From Alectoria sarmentosa (Eukaryota > Ascomycota > Lecanoromycetes > Lecanorales > Parmeliaceae), in assembly GCA_009733775.1 (NCBI GenBank), contig WOGZ01000204.1:1-63839 (forward strand): a stretch of DNA of 63,839 bases, written 5' to 3'. The position numbers were made by a program, and so were the translations under genes. Positions 46,997 to 59,085 of the stretch are shown piece after piece (the stretch's first letter is position 1; every line of letters starts with the position of its first letter). Under the pieces are notes generated by a model. The model saw nothing but the letters and a program-made list of their open reading frames with translations, was not told where the DNA came from and did not search any database.

Positions 46997-47797
46997 CGAC
47001 CGATGGATCACCCATTGTGGTAGAACAGCTGAATTATCGTTGTGGTTTGCTTGTGCTGATCATCCATTTCTCTGGAGGATTATACCCACACTTATGACTT
47101 TATTTGCGTTGCATCATCTGGCTGCATGAAGAAGCAGGCATCGGCGTTTTGAAGTGGAAGATACCCATTATGCAGAGCTAGACATCTTTGCGTTGACATC
47201 TGCATAGCAAATATCTAGTAAAAGTCTACATTCAGCTTCAGTGTGTGTCTTGATGTCGGGTAGAGCTCACTCGAGGTCGCCATGTCTTGTCAACGTTTTC
47301 AGAGAGATAGTCTCCATGCCACCCCCAGACTTACAGCTAGATACGCAGGAATCTCCTCGTGTCCAAATTCAAGGTCCGTTGTCTGGCCGTCCAATGTAAC
47401 TACAACTGCTCGTCCCAGTCATTGCCGTGGCTGGTTGGCAACAGTACGATTCAAGGCCACCGCCGATCATTTGCGGAGATAAACCTACACCAGAGTCCTC
47501 AGCGCAATGGCCGTCCTGACTGTTTACGCTCATGAAGCCGTCCTTGGCTGGCTTAGTACTCAAGAATGACACCAATGTAGTCACTGAGCAAATATCAAAT
47601 ATCGATCAAAAGAAAGAAAGCATCCAAGAAGAGGTTTCAATGGCGCATGTCAGTCACCGGAGCAGCAAGCGGTAGAAGTATTTGCCTGAAACGGGGTGTA
47701 CTCTGTAGCCGTCAAACCTTGCTAAGAATATGGTGCATGCTATGTGCTAGTGCTTCATGGCCTGTCCGCTGATAGAGCAGGCATCAGGACCCGCTAC
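46997..47797. other. Convergent intergenic region SCC2 / NDE1
   Basis: About 800 bp between two 3' ends. No gene, RNA or repeat is supported. Confidence 0.5.
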
Positions 47798-50121
47798 CTA
47801 GTAATTCATCATGTCTATATCCCCAGTCAGCATTGCCATAGTACCATCACGGGACATTTATTATTACCTCTTCCAAACAAAGCCCTCTTGCTCCAATCCA
47901 TGGCCAACAGTATCCTTGTCCTGAGACTCACGCTCTGCGCAAAGTACACACTCCTCCACAGGTATACTGCCATCAAGCCGCCACTGAAACTCAAGCCATT
48001 GAAATCGAAAACGGCTGAGTTGCCAATGTATGCCAGGCTACCCAAATGATGATACTCAAACGCTTTGTAGACAGCTTCGTCTACATCCCCATAGTCGACT
48101 TCGTTGGCCGTCATCCCCGGCGCCGCCTGCGCCAATTTGTTGAGCTTGCGTCCCAGATACTGCCCTTGTTGATGGGCGCGCTGGGCTGTTGCTGGAAGTG
48201 AAGTTAGTTTCGAATCAATCTGAAGCAGTAGCTCGTGGAGTTCGCCGAAGGCCAGTGTTCCGTTTTGCTAAAACAGATGTCAAAGTCAGTATTGATTCTA
48301 AAACACGAAGTTCGGCTCTGAGTCCAAATTTGGTAAGTACTTGGCTCAGAGAACGGTGTCAGGTTTAGTCTGCAGCCTTGATGAGGCCAGAGTCGCTCCG
48401 AAAGTACGTACGTCTTTGTCATATTGTTCAAAAAGCTTGTCAAGCCTCCTTAGATGATCTGAGGCTTGCGGAAAGCGCTTCTTCACTCGTTGAGCAACAT
48501 CGCGCCATTCCGGAAAGGTAATTTCCATCTTTTCGGGATCCTTGCCTTTTTCCCATGCCATCGAGCGCAGAAAATGAACGAGATGATCAGCAACATTGTT
48601 TTGGACTGTGGAGCAATCTCCAATGGCATATACAGAGCCAAGTGGTGCACCATTGAGGCGCAGATGTGTGTCTGTTTCCAAAGCGTGTTTATTAGTTTGA
48701 ACTTCGATTTTGTCGGCGATTCTTTTACAAAGCTCAGTCTGAGCAACACCGGTGGACCAGAGACAGAAGCCCATGGGAAGTTCTTTGGTGACAGTCTCTC
48801 CGTTTCCGTCCTTTTGGCTGAAAAGGATCTTGTCCTTCTGCACTTCTTTGACACGAGAATTTGTCAATACCTCCACCTGGTCATGCGCAAATCTAGCTTC
48901 GGCGAACTTCGATAAAGCTTCGTCGTATGTATTTAGAATGTGACCCCTGCTCTGTATGACATGGACCGAGATTTCGTTCCTAAGAATCTTGGGAAAAGAT
49001 CGGCCCAGATCCTCATTGAGCATATCGAAGAGCTCGGCCGCAAACTCCACGCCGGTAGGCCCACCACCGCTGACTACAAAGGACAACAGCCGTCGGCGCT
49101 CTTCGTCAGAGGTTGTAGGCATGCAAGCCTGCTCTAGATTTTGCATAACTTTGTTTCTAATCAGGCGCGCGTCCTCGATGTCTTTGAGGAAATGACAATT
49201 CTCCAGACCCTTGACGCCATGAGGATTGGTGGTAGCGCCTGATCAAGGTCAGCTTCTCAATCAAGGCACGGCCACGAATATCCACTTACCAACACCAAGG
49301 ACCAATTTATCGTAGGGAAGGTAAAAGTGGCATTCTTCGCCCTGAGCATTGGTTTGTGCGACTTCCAATAGCTTCTCGGACAGTTCCACGTCGACGGCCT
49401 CCGCCTTCAGGAAATGCCCCTTTGCTCGGCTCACAATGCGCCGAATGGGCTCCACCAAGGATCGCAATTCTAGCGTACCAACAGTGGCTGACGGTAGCAT
49501 TGGGGTGAAAAGGAAATAATTGACGGGCGACACGACAGTGACATGGTAGTCCTCGGGGTTCAGCGTTTTGAGTATTGCTACGCTGCCCCATCCGCTACCC
49601 AGGATGACCAACTTTGGCTTATGCTTCTGCCTTGAATTCTCGGGACAGTCATCATCATCCACCAGTACTTCTGCTATCGGCAGATTTTTCGGTCCTCCTC
49701 TTCTTGGCTCCAGGGCGTCTTCCGAGACTGGGATATCGGTGTAGGATAGATCCTCGCGGTATGTTGAGGCATCATAAAGAAAGAAAGCGACGACCAAGCC
49801 ACCTGTGATCAAGATGAAGCCACCGGCATAGGCAAATAAGCGATAAGTGAAGCGGAAGAGGCGGCTGCGCCGTTTAGGTAGAGGATGCGTAGAGACTGGG
49901 CGGACCCAATTGTAGGACGCCAACGGGCGCGGAGGTTTGAAAAAGGCATCGATGCAGGGACGCGTATTGTAGACAGGGTCCGCAGTGCTTGGAAAGCTGG
50001 CCCGAGAGAAATGTCTGGGAGCATAGAATGGCCGTGTCGGCGCAAACGATGGGGTCCTGGGTGCTGGCGGCAAGGTTCGCAGACGGGAAAGCAGCTTGGT
50101 TGAGGGGCCATTGCGAACCAT
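47798..50121 (-). CDS. NDE1: Alternative external NADH/NADPH dehydrogenase with EF-hand
   Basis: Rotenone-insensitive type II dehydrogenase facing the intermembrane space. Exons 49,290-50,121, 48,412-49,238, 47,868-48,267 and 47,798-47,814 give 691 residues. An Arg/Pro-rich presequence precedes one membrane helix (about 97-116). The FAD loop VILGSGWGSVA starts near residue 172 and the NAD(P)H loop GGGPTGVEFAAEL near 335. An EF-hand loop DKDQNGTLAFGE occupies 551-562 and is created by splicing across the 144-bp second intron. The C-terminal ALAYIGN-like segment (LGSLAYIGNSAVFDFNG) is followed by a final exon encoding MMNY. The EF-hand points to the calcium-responsive NDE1 type known from Neurospora. 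A 53-bp last intron precedes the 17-bp terminal exon. Confidence 0.94.
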
Positions 50122-50563
50122 TGTGCTTTTCTGGTGCCGAGGAAAGGCTCAATGGGAGAAGAGATCAGTCATCCTTTCATTCTCTCATTCTCTCATTCTC
50201 TTTGTCCTTTCCTTCATACTGAATGATCGAGTCACAGGGTAGGAAAGATATAAGCAAGTAGGGTAAAGTACGAGTAAGTAGGTGACGTTTGACCGAGGAT
50301 GTTATCGTCAATCTGCCAAGACTTAGGGTTGGATGAGAAAAGCAGTGGGCGGTTTTAATACTTTAATTCCGTCATGATCAAGTTCACAATTTCACCATGG
50401 GAACGGGGTAATTTATGGAGTATGGAGTTGGAGTATGAAGTATATTTGGTATGCCTGCAACCTCAAAATTATTGTTAAAAGGCCAACCTCCCAATCGTGT
50501 CATGATATATTACAGTTACGATTACAATCAAAATTACAATTATAATTACAATTACAACACAAC
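50122..50563. promoter_or_regulatory. Divergent promoter region NDE1 / URB1
   Basis: This 442-bp region holds both promoters. It contains an 8-bp repeat (cattctct, about three copies near 50,178-50,202) on the NDE1 side and ATTACA-type repeats (about 50,515-50,559) directly before the URB1 start. Both are simple-sequence tracts in presumed 5' leaders. Confidence 0.55.
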
Positions 50564-53500
50564 ATGGCCAAACGTACGGCAGACTCTGACGACGATAGTC
50601 CTCATCGAAAGAGACGGAAAATTACCCAAACATTACCGTCCGCGACGGAAAGGCATGAGATACGTTCGTCTAGAGATTTGCAACTCTTGCTGGCTTTCCA
50701 TCACGACGTTGGTCCAGTGGTGAAGCAAAGTAAGAATCATTGAAAACTTTCCTTTCTTTCCGAAAGACTGCAAGATCGAAAGAAAGAAAGAAAGAAAGAA
50801 AGAAAGAAAAAAAGAAAAAAAGACCTAACGTTGAGGTAGGAATTATATCTTTCAACACTTTTCTAGCATCAATTGCCTATGGTGCGGAAAGCGACGAGCG
50901 ATCTGCGAAGCGTGCACTGCTCCTCGACTACTTGCAGTCTCAAGCTCTCCCCAAAGGAAAAGAGGCCTTTACCTATCTCGGAGACATCATCCAAACTTGG
51001 CATTTGGCTGCTCATTTAAACGTCCAAAGTCTCTTTGCCTCCGTGCTTGCTGTGCTCGCTTTGCTCCTCAAGTCCATTTCCAGCTTCGTTGAGTTTCGAG
51101 AACATGGCAATCGCTTGTGCACCACACTCCTGCATGACGACCAAATCAAGCTCTTCGAAAGAGGTCTTGGCCCCCACAAAGCGAAAGACTTTCTCATTAT
51201 ACCATGTCTGCAACTCTTGACCGAGGTCGTGTCATTTGATGGCGGTCATGCGGCTACAACAGTGTATCGTCAGCGAGAGATTACCTTCAAGCACCTCGAC
51301 GTCTTCTTGGGAATGCGCAAGGATCACGGCGACCAAGCCAAAGGCCCTAAAAGACGTTCAGTCCGGGAGAATGCCCTTGGGTATCTGTTTGCCAACCTCA
51401 GACTGCAAAGCCCTGCCGCAAAGATAAACATAATCACCCAAGGGAAGTATCTACGTGCTTTACTGGACGAAATTGTCCAAGATTCATCTAGCATCGTTCT
51501 AGAGATACTAGAGGTACTCAGGCGGGATGTTGCAATGGATGGTGCTATCTCTCAGACGGCAAAGGGCCGATTCTTCAACCAGTGGACGCTGAGACAGCTT
51601 GCTCTACTCTACGACTACAATGGGCGTGCCAGTCTTCCTGACGATCATCAAGTTATTCAAAGTTCCGCCCACGACTTCTTGTTACTCCTTTGCACTTCGC
51701 CTGGCTGTGGCCTAGTAGAGATGCGGACTGCAAGCAATGTTGGTGCCGATGCTGTTATAGCTGACAAGACACCCGAGAGCCTTTCGAAGCCATATTTCAC
51801 AGACAGGCTTGATGGTGAGGAGCGACGTGCTAGAAGAAACCCGAGGCTAGGACTGTTTTTGCAAACTCTCAGGCCCTATGCGAGTGTGCCACAACGTGAT
51901 CTGGTACTCGCCGTCTTCCGACATATGCCTGAACTGATCCTCGACTACTTCTCAAGCGGTAAAACCTTTTCTTTCGACCCCAAACTGACAACGACATGGA
52001 TTGGCTACTCTGCGTTCTTACTCGCAGCAATTAGAACTCCATTACCAGAGTCTCTCACACCCCTGAGTGTCAATGACGCCGTTCCCCCCTCATACTCCAG
52101 AATTATGGAGAGTATCATACCAAACCCATGTACTCAGAAAGTGATGACTCGATGTCTCAATCAAAGTGTGAACTTGGTAAAGTTCTTTACGTTGCAAATT
52201 TTGAATGCGGCATTCGAGAAGTTTGCGAAAGTGGTTCAAATATGCAAAGACACTCAGCATTATACATGCGACCAAAAAAACCGCTTGGCCTGGTGTCAGA
52301 TTGGGTCAGAGCTACGCGATGACTTTTGTAGACGCGTTCCCGAGTTGAAACATGTCATTACACAGTTTCGAATTTGCGCCAAGGAAAGCGCGATGCTGCG
52401 AGAGAGCACCCTACGTCTAGCTGCTTCATATTACAAGGTCATACCCCAGGTGGCACTGGAAGAGAATTTCGATATATCCGTCACATTATCGACTGCTTTG
52501 ATGGACATGGAGTCATCAGGCGAAAACCACAAGGAAACTGGCATGCGCTTGTTAGAACTTGGACACCTACTAGAGATCGCTCATCGCTCGCCCAACATGC
52601 AGTGGTGGCACAAACCAGGTATGTAATGATGGACTTGTCACTGGCCCTTTGCTAAGTGCTCATTATAGACTCCATGTCGCTGTCCCCCTTTACCATGCTA
52701 CTTAGACTCCATGTCGATCGGATACAAGTCAACACTAGATCTCAGCAACTCAGGACTTTGTTGAAGACTATTGTGAGGGACACCCAGATATTACGCCTGG
52801 ATGCCACTATGACATCTCTGGATAGTCTAGTACTTAGCCTACAACACTTCGGAGACCGGAAAGCGTCCAGCCAAATATTCGAATTCCTCGACGATTGCAT
52901 TTTACGCCTTGTGAGAAAGACTGTTCACTATTATGACATACTCACCAATCTTATCGCCGCTGTGGAACTTGATATCAACCCAAGAGATTGTCAGGTTGAT
53001 CTGTTATTGATCACTATCATGGAACAATGGCGTTTCTTGGTGAAAAGTGCAGATTCCAATGCAGCGACAGTCTCATATGTGTTGAGATGGGTATTCCGCT
53101 TTATCGAAGTGATGAATTCAGGAAACGGCGATGTCAAAAACCTATCACTCCATGGCGAGACTGCCAGTCTTCTCTCACATATTCGCGATCGGCTCAAAGC
53201 TGAAGTTCAAGACACTACTTGCCGTGCGGTGTTCGAGAAGACTTTAGAGGAACGGCCCAAGCTTGGAATAACGAAAGAGCTAGTCGCTGCAAATACCACT
53301 AGCGAGGAAGAACACATGTCAAAACCTGCGGGTCCCCCTCGGAAAGCGCATTCAAAATCGCCTGAGACAAATTTGCCGCCAGCACCACCGGAAGAGCACC
53401 AAGATCACCCAGGTTTGCATCAGTGGACTCGCCACGAGGTTCAGGATGCCATTAGCGAAGGATACGTTGGAGAATTGGTTCTCTGCCTCTGCTCAAAACA

Positions 53501-54315
53501 CGTGGAGATTCGCAAACAAGCTCTCACAGGTGTTCGTGCCTTCATGAGGAAGCTCGAGGTCGGTTGCTTTATCTACCCGTGAAACCGACGCTAATATTTT
53601 TTCAGGTTTCGGGATACAGTGAATGGCAACAGACGTATATGCTCGCTGGAGAAATCGTCGAGACGGCAGATAAGGTTATTGCTGACGGCGCTCTTGCCTA
53701 CTATGCTGGAGTCCTCGCAGCAGGTCTCTTTCTAGTGCTTGGTGACCCATTGCATCTCATGTACGCAAAAACCAACAAATTTTTGAACAGGGGCCCGGAA
53801 TGGAATGTGGCAAAGCTGCCTTCATATTGGGTGGACAAAGTTCTGATGAACCCTCCAACGGATGATGACGGCCACCACCAAGAGGCCGAGTGGTTGCTTG
53901 ATGGGCTCATTGACGGGCTTCGCACGTCGGCTGTAAGCGCCGTAGTCTTTGCCATGCAACGAATGAGCTAATCAACAGATAGGATATGGAAATATACCGA
54001 AAATGCCATATATTCGAGAGGCTGCTCTCGTTCTCCGCATCGCTGTCGCCGCCAGTGCCTTGCTTCCAGAAAATCCTGGATTTACTATTTCGCTGTACGT
54101 ACGTCAATGGAAGCTCGACACTTATCACTCGTTGCGGACTAGTGAGCTGGGCTTCCTCTCGGCTCGCGTCGGACGCTATCAATGATGTGACGGTCGAAAG
54201 ACTTTTGACACTGGCATCGAGGGCATACGAGACGAGTGATGAGGAACGGGTCGATGACTGGAGCAATGGGACACTTCTGTCTACACTAGCTGGTCTTGAA
54301 ATAATACAGAAATAA
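50564..54315 (+). CDS. URB1: Nucleolar pre-ribosomal protein Urb1/Npa1
   Basis: Component of the earliest 60S pre-ribosomes. Five exons (50,564-50,729; 50,840-52,618; 52,669-53,558; 53,606-53,932; 53,983-54,315) give 1,164 residues. The start MAKRTADSDDDSPHRKRRKI resembles a nuclear signal. Conserved stretches include RDLQLLLAFHHDVGPVVKQ, SFNTFLASIAYGAES, GKEAFTYLGDIIQTWHLA, LTEVVSFDGGHAATTVYRQR and, at the C-terminus, IYRKCHIFERLLSFSAS..KILDLLFRCTYVNGS..LITRCGLVSWASSRL. The first intron (110 bp) contains a GAAA microsatellite. Its acceptor was set at 50,839 because it follows a CTAAC branch and gives the right phase. The gene lies divergent to NDE1. Confidence 0.9.
50776..50822. repeat. (GAAA)n microsatellite in URB1 intron 1
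   Basis: About eight GAAA units followed by A-rich sequence, inside the first intron of URB1. It happens to be open in one frame as a Lys/Glu run. Confidence 0.9.
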
Positions 54316-56085
54316 TACAGGGGCGATGATAGCTTTTGATGAATGATGACTAAGTAAAATTGCATTGGCATTTGGCAGAGTGAAGACTGAAGAGGATTCA
54401 GTCCTCGCATGGCGCCTACGAGTACTGCTCATGAAACCTTGGCAAATTGTAATTCCGGCGATACCCGGGTGGGCAAAGTAATTCGTGCGCATCTAACGTA
54501 GAGTTCTTAGTCCACAGGGAACACAATATTCCGCTCACAATAACCCAAAAAAACCATTCATTTCAAAAACGAGGTCGTGCTCAGACTCGAACTTTTCTGA
54601 CGGTAAGCGAAGATTTTTGTGTTGACATATGGCGATGATAATTACCTGAGGCTGAAAATCATAAGCAAGAATCGTCACGACAATTGATATGATTATCTTA
54701 CTTATTTGGACATCTTGATCAGAACCAAATGTGATAACCACTACACTACACAACCGATGATTGTTGGGAAAAGTGCGACTACATATAACTATATTTTGAA
54801 CATTTCTAAGGATGTCAGCAAAGAAAGTGCCTCGGTCCGTCTCAGCGTATCTTGGGGGTCAAGTTGGCAATAATGCGAACCGAGTAGTTTGGCCATTTTG
54901 CCAGCTTCGCTCAAGACTTGGCATTCAAGCAAGGCAATCACCACTCCATCACGACATTCATTAATTATTATTTTCAAGCTTAGCAAAGAGCAAAGAGCAA
55001 AGAGCAAAGAGCAAAGAGCAAAGAGACGGCTGTAGAAAGGGGACTTTGGAAGAGGGTGATTGTCCACAGGGTTTGGATTGGGTTTGATCGGTCAAGTCTT
55101 GGAAGCCAGGTGAGGTAACGGTAACGGTAGAACAAGGCGTGCAGTGAAGCCTCGTTCCAAAAGATTTGCACTACCCAAAGTGTCACGCGGGGCACAGCAG
55201 CAACAGGATAGGTTTGCATCAAATGCTAGCAGGCAGAATGGCAATCATGATTCAAATTCGCTTGAGTACTGTCCTTTTTGTATCGACGGGACACTGCAGC
55301 AATCATCTGAACAATCATCTGAACTGGATGCTTCCTTAGGCCGGTCATTTGATCCAACGTGGAGAGGCCCAAGGAGACGTGGAGATCGGTCAGGAGCGAC
55401 TTACCAGGAGCTGAATTGGGGATCCATGACACCGCTGACAGAGTTGGAGATTCGAAAAAAAATGCTTCGACAGTCCGGCAGCTGCGGCGAATCATCTCAT
55501 AGGACTGCTTTCCAAGTGCGTATTTGATCACGTGCCTCCGTTGGCACCAAGGCTTCCATCATCATCATACGAAGGCCATCCAACAGTTGTCATCAAAGTG
55601 AAAGATGCTTTGTGACGAGAGTCCTTCACGTCAACACCACCAATCCCGCTCAATCCCGCTCTGTAACCTATTCTCAATTTTCTATAATTCAACCAACGCC
55701 GTGACTCATTGATCAAGGGGGCCCTCCAAATCCACCAATTATCCATCTTCCTTTCCCATTTGACACACTGCCGCAGTACCCACAGGACTCGACATTCATC
55801 TTCCAGCTTCCGAGGTACTAGCGAAATATCAACTCGTCTTCTTGTAATACTTACCCGGCATTGCTTTCTTCACATCTCAGCTAGACATTCATTCGTTGGC
55901 TTTCGAGACACGCATCGCTACCGAGCATCACGCTCTCAACATCTCCTCGACACCATTTGCGGCCCCACTGTCAAAGCTTCACCATACACTTGTCTTTGAC
56001 AATAGAACTCACATGGACCAGATTTGTCCCCCAACACTACGCCACTGCTGACAAGTCTCCATCGTCCATCCCAGATGAAATCTGC
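54316..56085. other. Gene-poor region
   Basis: About 1.8 kb without a supported gene. It contains a heptamer repeat (see separate entry). A forward open stretch at 55,144-55,527 starts with GTG and has no recognised domain. Confidence 0.5.
54982..55025. repeat. (AGCAAAG)6 heptamer repeat
   Basis: Six nearly perfect copies of agcaaag in a row in a gene-poor interval. Not a multiple of three, and no gene overlaps it. Confidence 0.9.
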
Positions 56086-56954
56086 ATGCAATTTTTCCCT
56101 TTCATCCGTCTACCAATAGAGGTACGCCTACAAATGTACAAAGACTACTTAATCGATAGATACTCCCCCTCGCCCACAAAAGTTCACGAAATGGTCCTTG
56201 ATCCCGACTGCTGGACCAAATCCTCGCCGGTAATCCCACAAGTCAGCAAAGTGGTCAACGCAGAGGTCGGAGACCTCCTTCAGCAACTAACCACATTCAA
56301 CATACGCATATGCTGGCAAGACGCCATATTCGATGACTTCGCAATGTCATGTTTCCAGGCCAGAGGCAAGCGCCCGGATTATGACCACATTACGCACCTC
56401 ACATTCGAGATGTATCCTCCACACCCAGAGCGGCCTATCGACATAGTGCGCATCTGGAGACACGTTCAAAAATTCTGCTCCGATCTACAACAGGCTTGCT
56501 GTATCCCACATCTTTCCATTCACTTCATGGAGATCGAATACGCAGGGTGGGATCACAATGGCACGCGTCAGGAGACAATGGATGCGAGCTACACCTCAGA
56601 TCAAGCACCTTCGGACATTCTACATATTTTAGACCTGTTCAAGCTCCTGATAAACGTGGGGAAATACAAATACATCTGCCAGAGTCTCTAATCGAGCATG
56701 TGAGTCTGCAACAATTACGGCAAACGGCCGAGGATGTGATGATGAAGATAAAGCCAATGGATGACGAACATCAGAAGAGGGTGATCGAGACTCTTGAAGA
56801 AGCGATGACAGAACACGAGTTCCACTTGAAGTTTGTTACCAGCAGCCGGTCCCAAGAGAAGCTCGACAGGCTGTGTGGATACAGCCATTGGATATTTAAA
56901 CCCCACTATCACATCTTCGAAAAGGTCTGGCCGCATAGAGATTGCATCACATAG
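56086..56954 (+). pseudogene. Frameshifted F-box-like/2EXR family gene
   Basis: From ATG 56,086 the frame reads MQFFPFIRLPIEVRLQMYKD, the F-box-like/2EXR opening, then IPQVSKVVNAEVGDLL and ITHLTFEMYPPHPERPID. Near 56,657, in a GGGG run after KLLINV, the coding signal moves to the neighbouring frame (GEIQIHLPESLIEHVSLQQL, then KPMDDEHQKRVIETLEEAMT, ending 56,954). In the first frame a stop follows at about 56,691. A single-base deletion in the G run explains it. Either the gene encodes a truncated protein of about 200 residues, or it is a young pseudogene, or the base is an assembly error. Confidence 0.6.
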
Positions 56955-59085
56955 ACGCTGAGAGCCTCGAAAATCTGCCTGTGGAATACATTGACCCTTA
57001 TGACAGAGAAATCGACCCTTGTGACAGAGAAACTGCACTCAAGATAGAGCTTGGGATGGACCCTCGTGAGGAATTTTAAACACTTTGACGGTCCGCAAGT
57101 ACTCCGCAGCCGCCAGCTTTGTTGGATCTGGGAGTTGAAATTTTGGAGGGCAGAAATTGAGACTAGACCGTGGCGGTTCATGGCTGCGTTTGAGGAGCCG
57201 GCACAGAGTGAGGGTAGTGCCGGAGAAGCAACAATAAGCCACGCTGAAGGAGTGGGGATCGGGTTTTGGGAAGGCAACATGGAAGAAGGATACGGCGGTT
57301 AGAGTAAGGCAGAGCAGAGCTGGCAGGAGTTTAGGGCTGGCTGGAAACCTGTCACGATTCCGGAACAAGAGCTGAGGTAGCTTCCAGTCTTTTCTCTTGG
57401 CATTCAGTAGTTAGCTTTGCTCCCAGGATTCTAGATAGATGATCAAGACACACATGCACCAGAATTCTGACTTCGCTTTTGACTTGATATTTCCTGCATT
57501 TCCTGCGTTCCAGAATTCCAGACTTTGGGAATAGCTGGACCGCGACCAAACCCGAACAAAGGCAACATTGAAGAAGCAAAACAATGGGATTCGGGGAGCA
57601 AGGATTGAAACTCGAATCAGGACAACATCGAAGCAGCAAGGATACAGGAGTGGAGGAGGAGCAAGGATCGTAACCCGAAGGCCAAGGTCCACGGGATGAT
57701 GACGTGACAATGCAATCGGCGTCAGGGGGCAATGTTGATAGCGATGCGGAGATGATGGATGAGAGCGACGGTCAGAGCTTACACGACATGGCGGGAAAGA
57801 CTGGACATCTCGTCGTTGCTGATGACACATCTGAAACGGAGTGTGACTTCCGCCTGGTCGACTACAATCCGATGCTCCAGGGACCAAAAGTCTTCGCTAC
57901 TGTGGTCGGCGAAAGATTTGGGGCAACGGGGACGGCTGTGGGCTTTACCGAAGGATGTGACGGTGGTGGTGGTGGTGGAAGTGGTAGGGGAAGCCGAGAG
58001 ACTGAAGTCAGTCCCACGAGTCAGCATATGAGGCAAAGCTAGGTCAGCGATCAGATGATGGAGTCGGAGGTTCGGTAGCAGTAGATGGCTTGCACAAGGA
58101 TAACATGCACCCAGATAGCATACCATCATCAATCATTTACAGGGAGCCTATTACTCGCTGTTGTGACCAAAGCCATCCTGTCTGTCTTCAATGCAAGCAA
58201 ACATTTACGCGTTTCGAGTTCGTCTTTCCTAACAGTCTTGCGAGAAGATTCATTCACAATGTAAGGTGAATCAGTACTAATCGAAACATTAGTCTGCTCA
58301 AAGTATACATCAGTGCAGGGTACAATGGTAATATGAATGGGAAGACTTGAAAGGACACATTCAGGATATATCCTGAACGAGCTGCAGGATTGGCACCGCG
58401 TTCTACCAGCGACAAGGACATGGAACGATGCAAATCTACGACAGATCACGTGGGTCGTTGGTATCCTGAACGATGCAGAGGCAGCGTGTGGGCGCCATGA
58501 TGTTGTGGACATTCTCGGCGTTTTTTCAGCGCAGGATATGGCAAGAGAGGTATGAGGGTCGAGAAGTGGAATACTGGCCTCCCGGGTGGGTTGCTGCTGA
58601 TAGTGGTAGAGAGACACCCTGCCGGCGAATTAGTCGGAGTTTTCATGAGTGGTTTAGAAGCTGAACAGAACGACAGGCCTCAAAGCCTGAGACCAGCATT
58701 CGGAGTCTTTGACCCATCGTGGACGTTGAAGAGGTTCAAGATCGTGACAGGTAGAAAGGATAGATTCTTTGGCTGCAATTTTGACCTGGATTTACCTAGA
58801 CTTGACTCTTTGGTTGGAGGAACCCACCGCCCACAAATCTACGTTGCCTGGGACTGTCAATATTAGAGAATAGGGCACTAGAAACGCTCTATCACTTCAT
58901 TATTAATGGCTTCTGGCTCGATGTAGATGACCCTCAGTAACATCTTCATCTCTCTACGAAGCAAGCTAATGCCTCCTAGAGACAAGACAGCGTGCATGTT
59001 CGGCAACCGCCAAAGCTCAGTTGTAGCACTGGGTATATGCAATCATTGCCCATCCATCATCGTACAATCGTCCACTCTGTTCGCA
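56955..59085. other. Gene-poor region
   Basis: About 2.1 kb with several medium open frames but none I can support. The frame from ATG 57,710 to 58,042 (Asp/Met-rich start, Gly run from a GGT repeat near 57,960) and those at 58,337-58,866 have no recognised motifs or consistent exon structure. Confidence 0.45.

Noticed and set aside
54003..54185. Alternative URB1 ending (MPYIREAALVLRIAVAASAL frame)
   Set aside because: Attractive sequence, but the neighbouring frame matches the conserved Urb1 C-terminus (IYRKCHIFERLLSF) and splices in phase from exon 4.
54560..54660. T-loop-like gttcgagtct on the reverse strand, possible tRNA
   Set aside because: The bases around the loop do not pair as a T stem and no acceptor or anticodon arm can be built.
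57710..58042. Forward open frame with ATG in the gene-poor pocket
   Set aside because: No recognised motif, contains a GGT microsatellite and lacks supporting exon structure; kept only as a mention in the gap entry.
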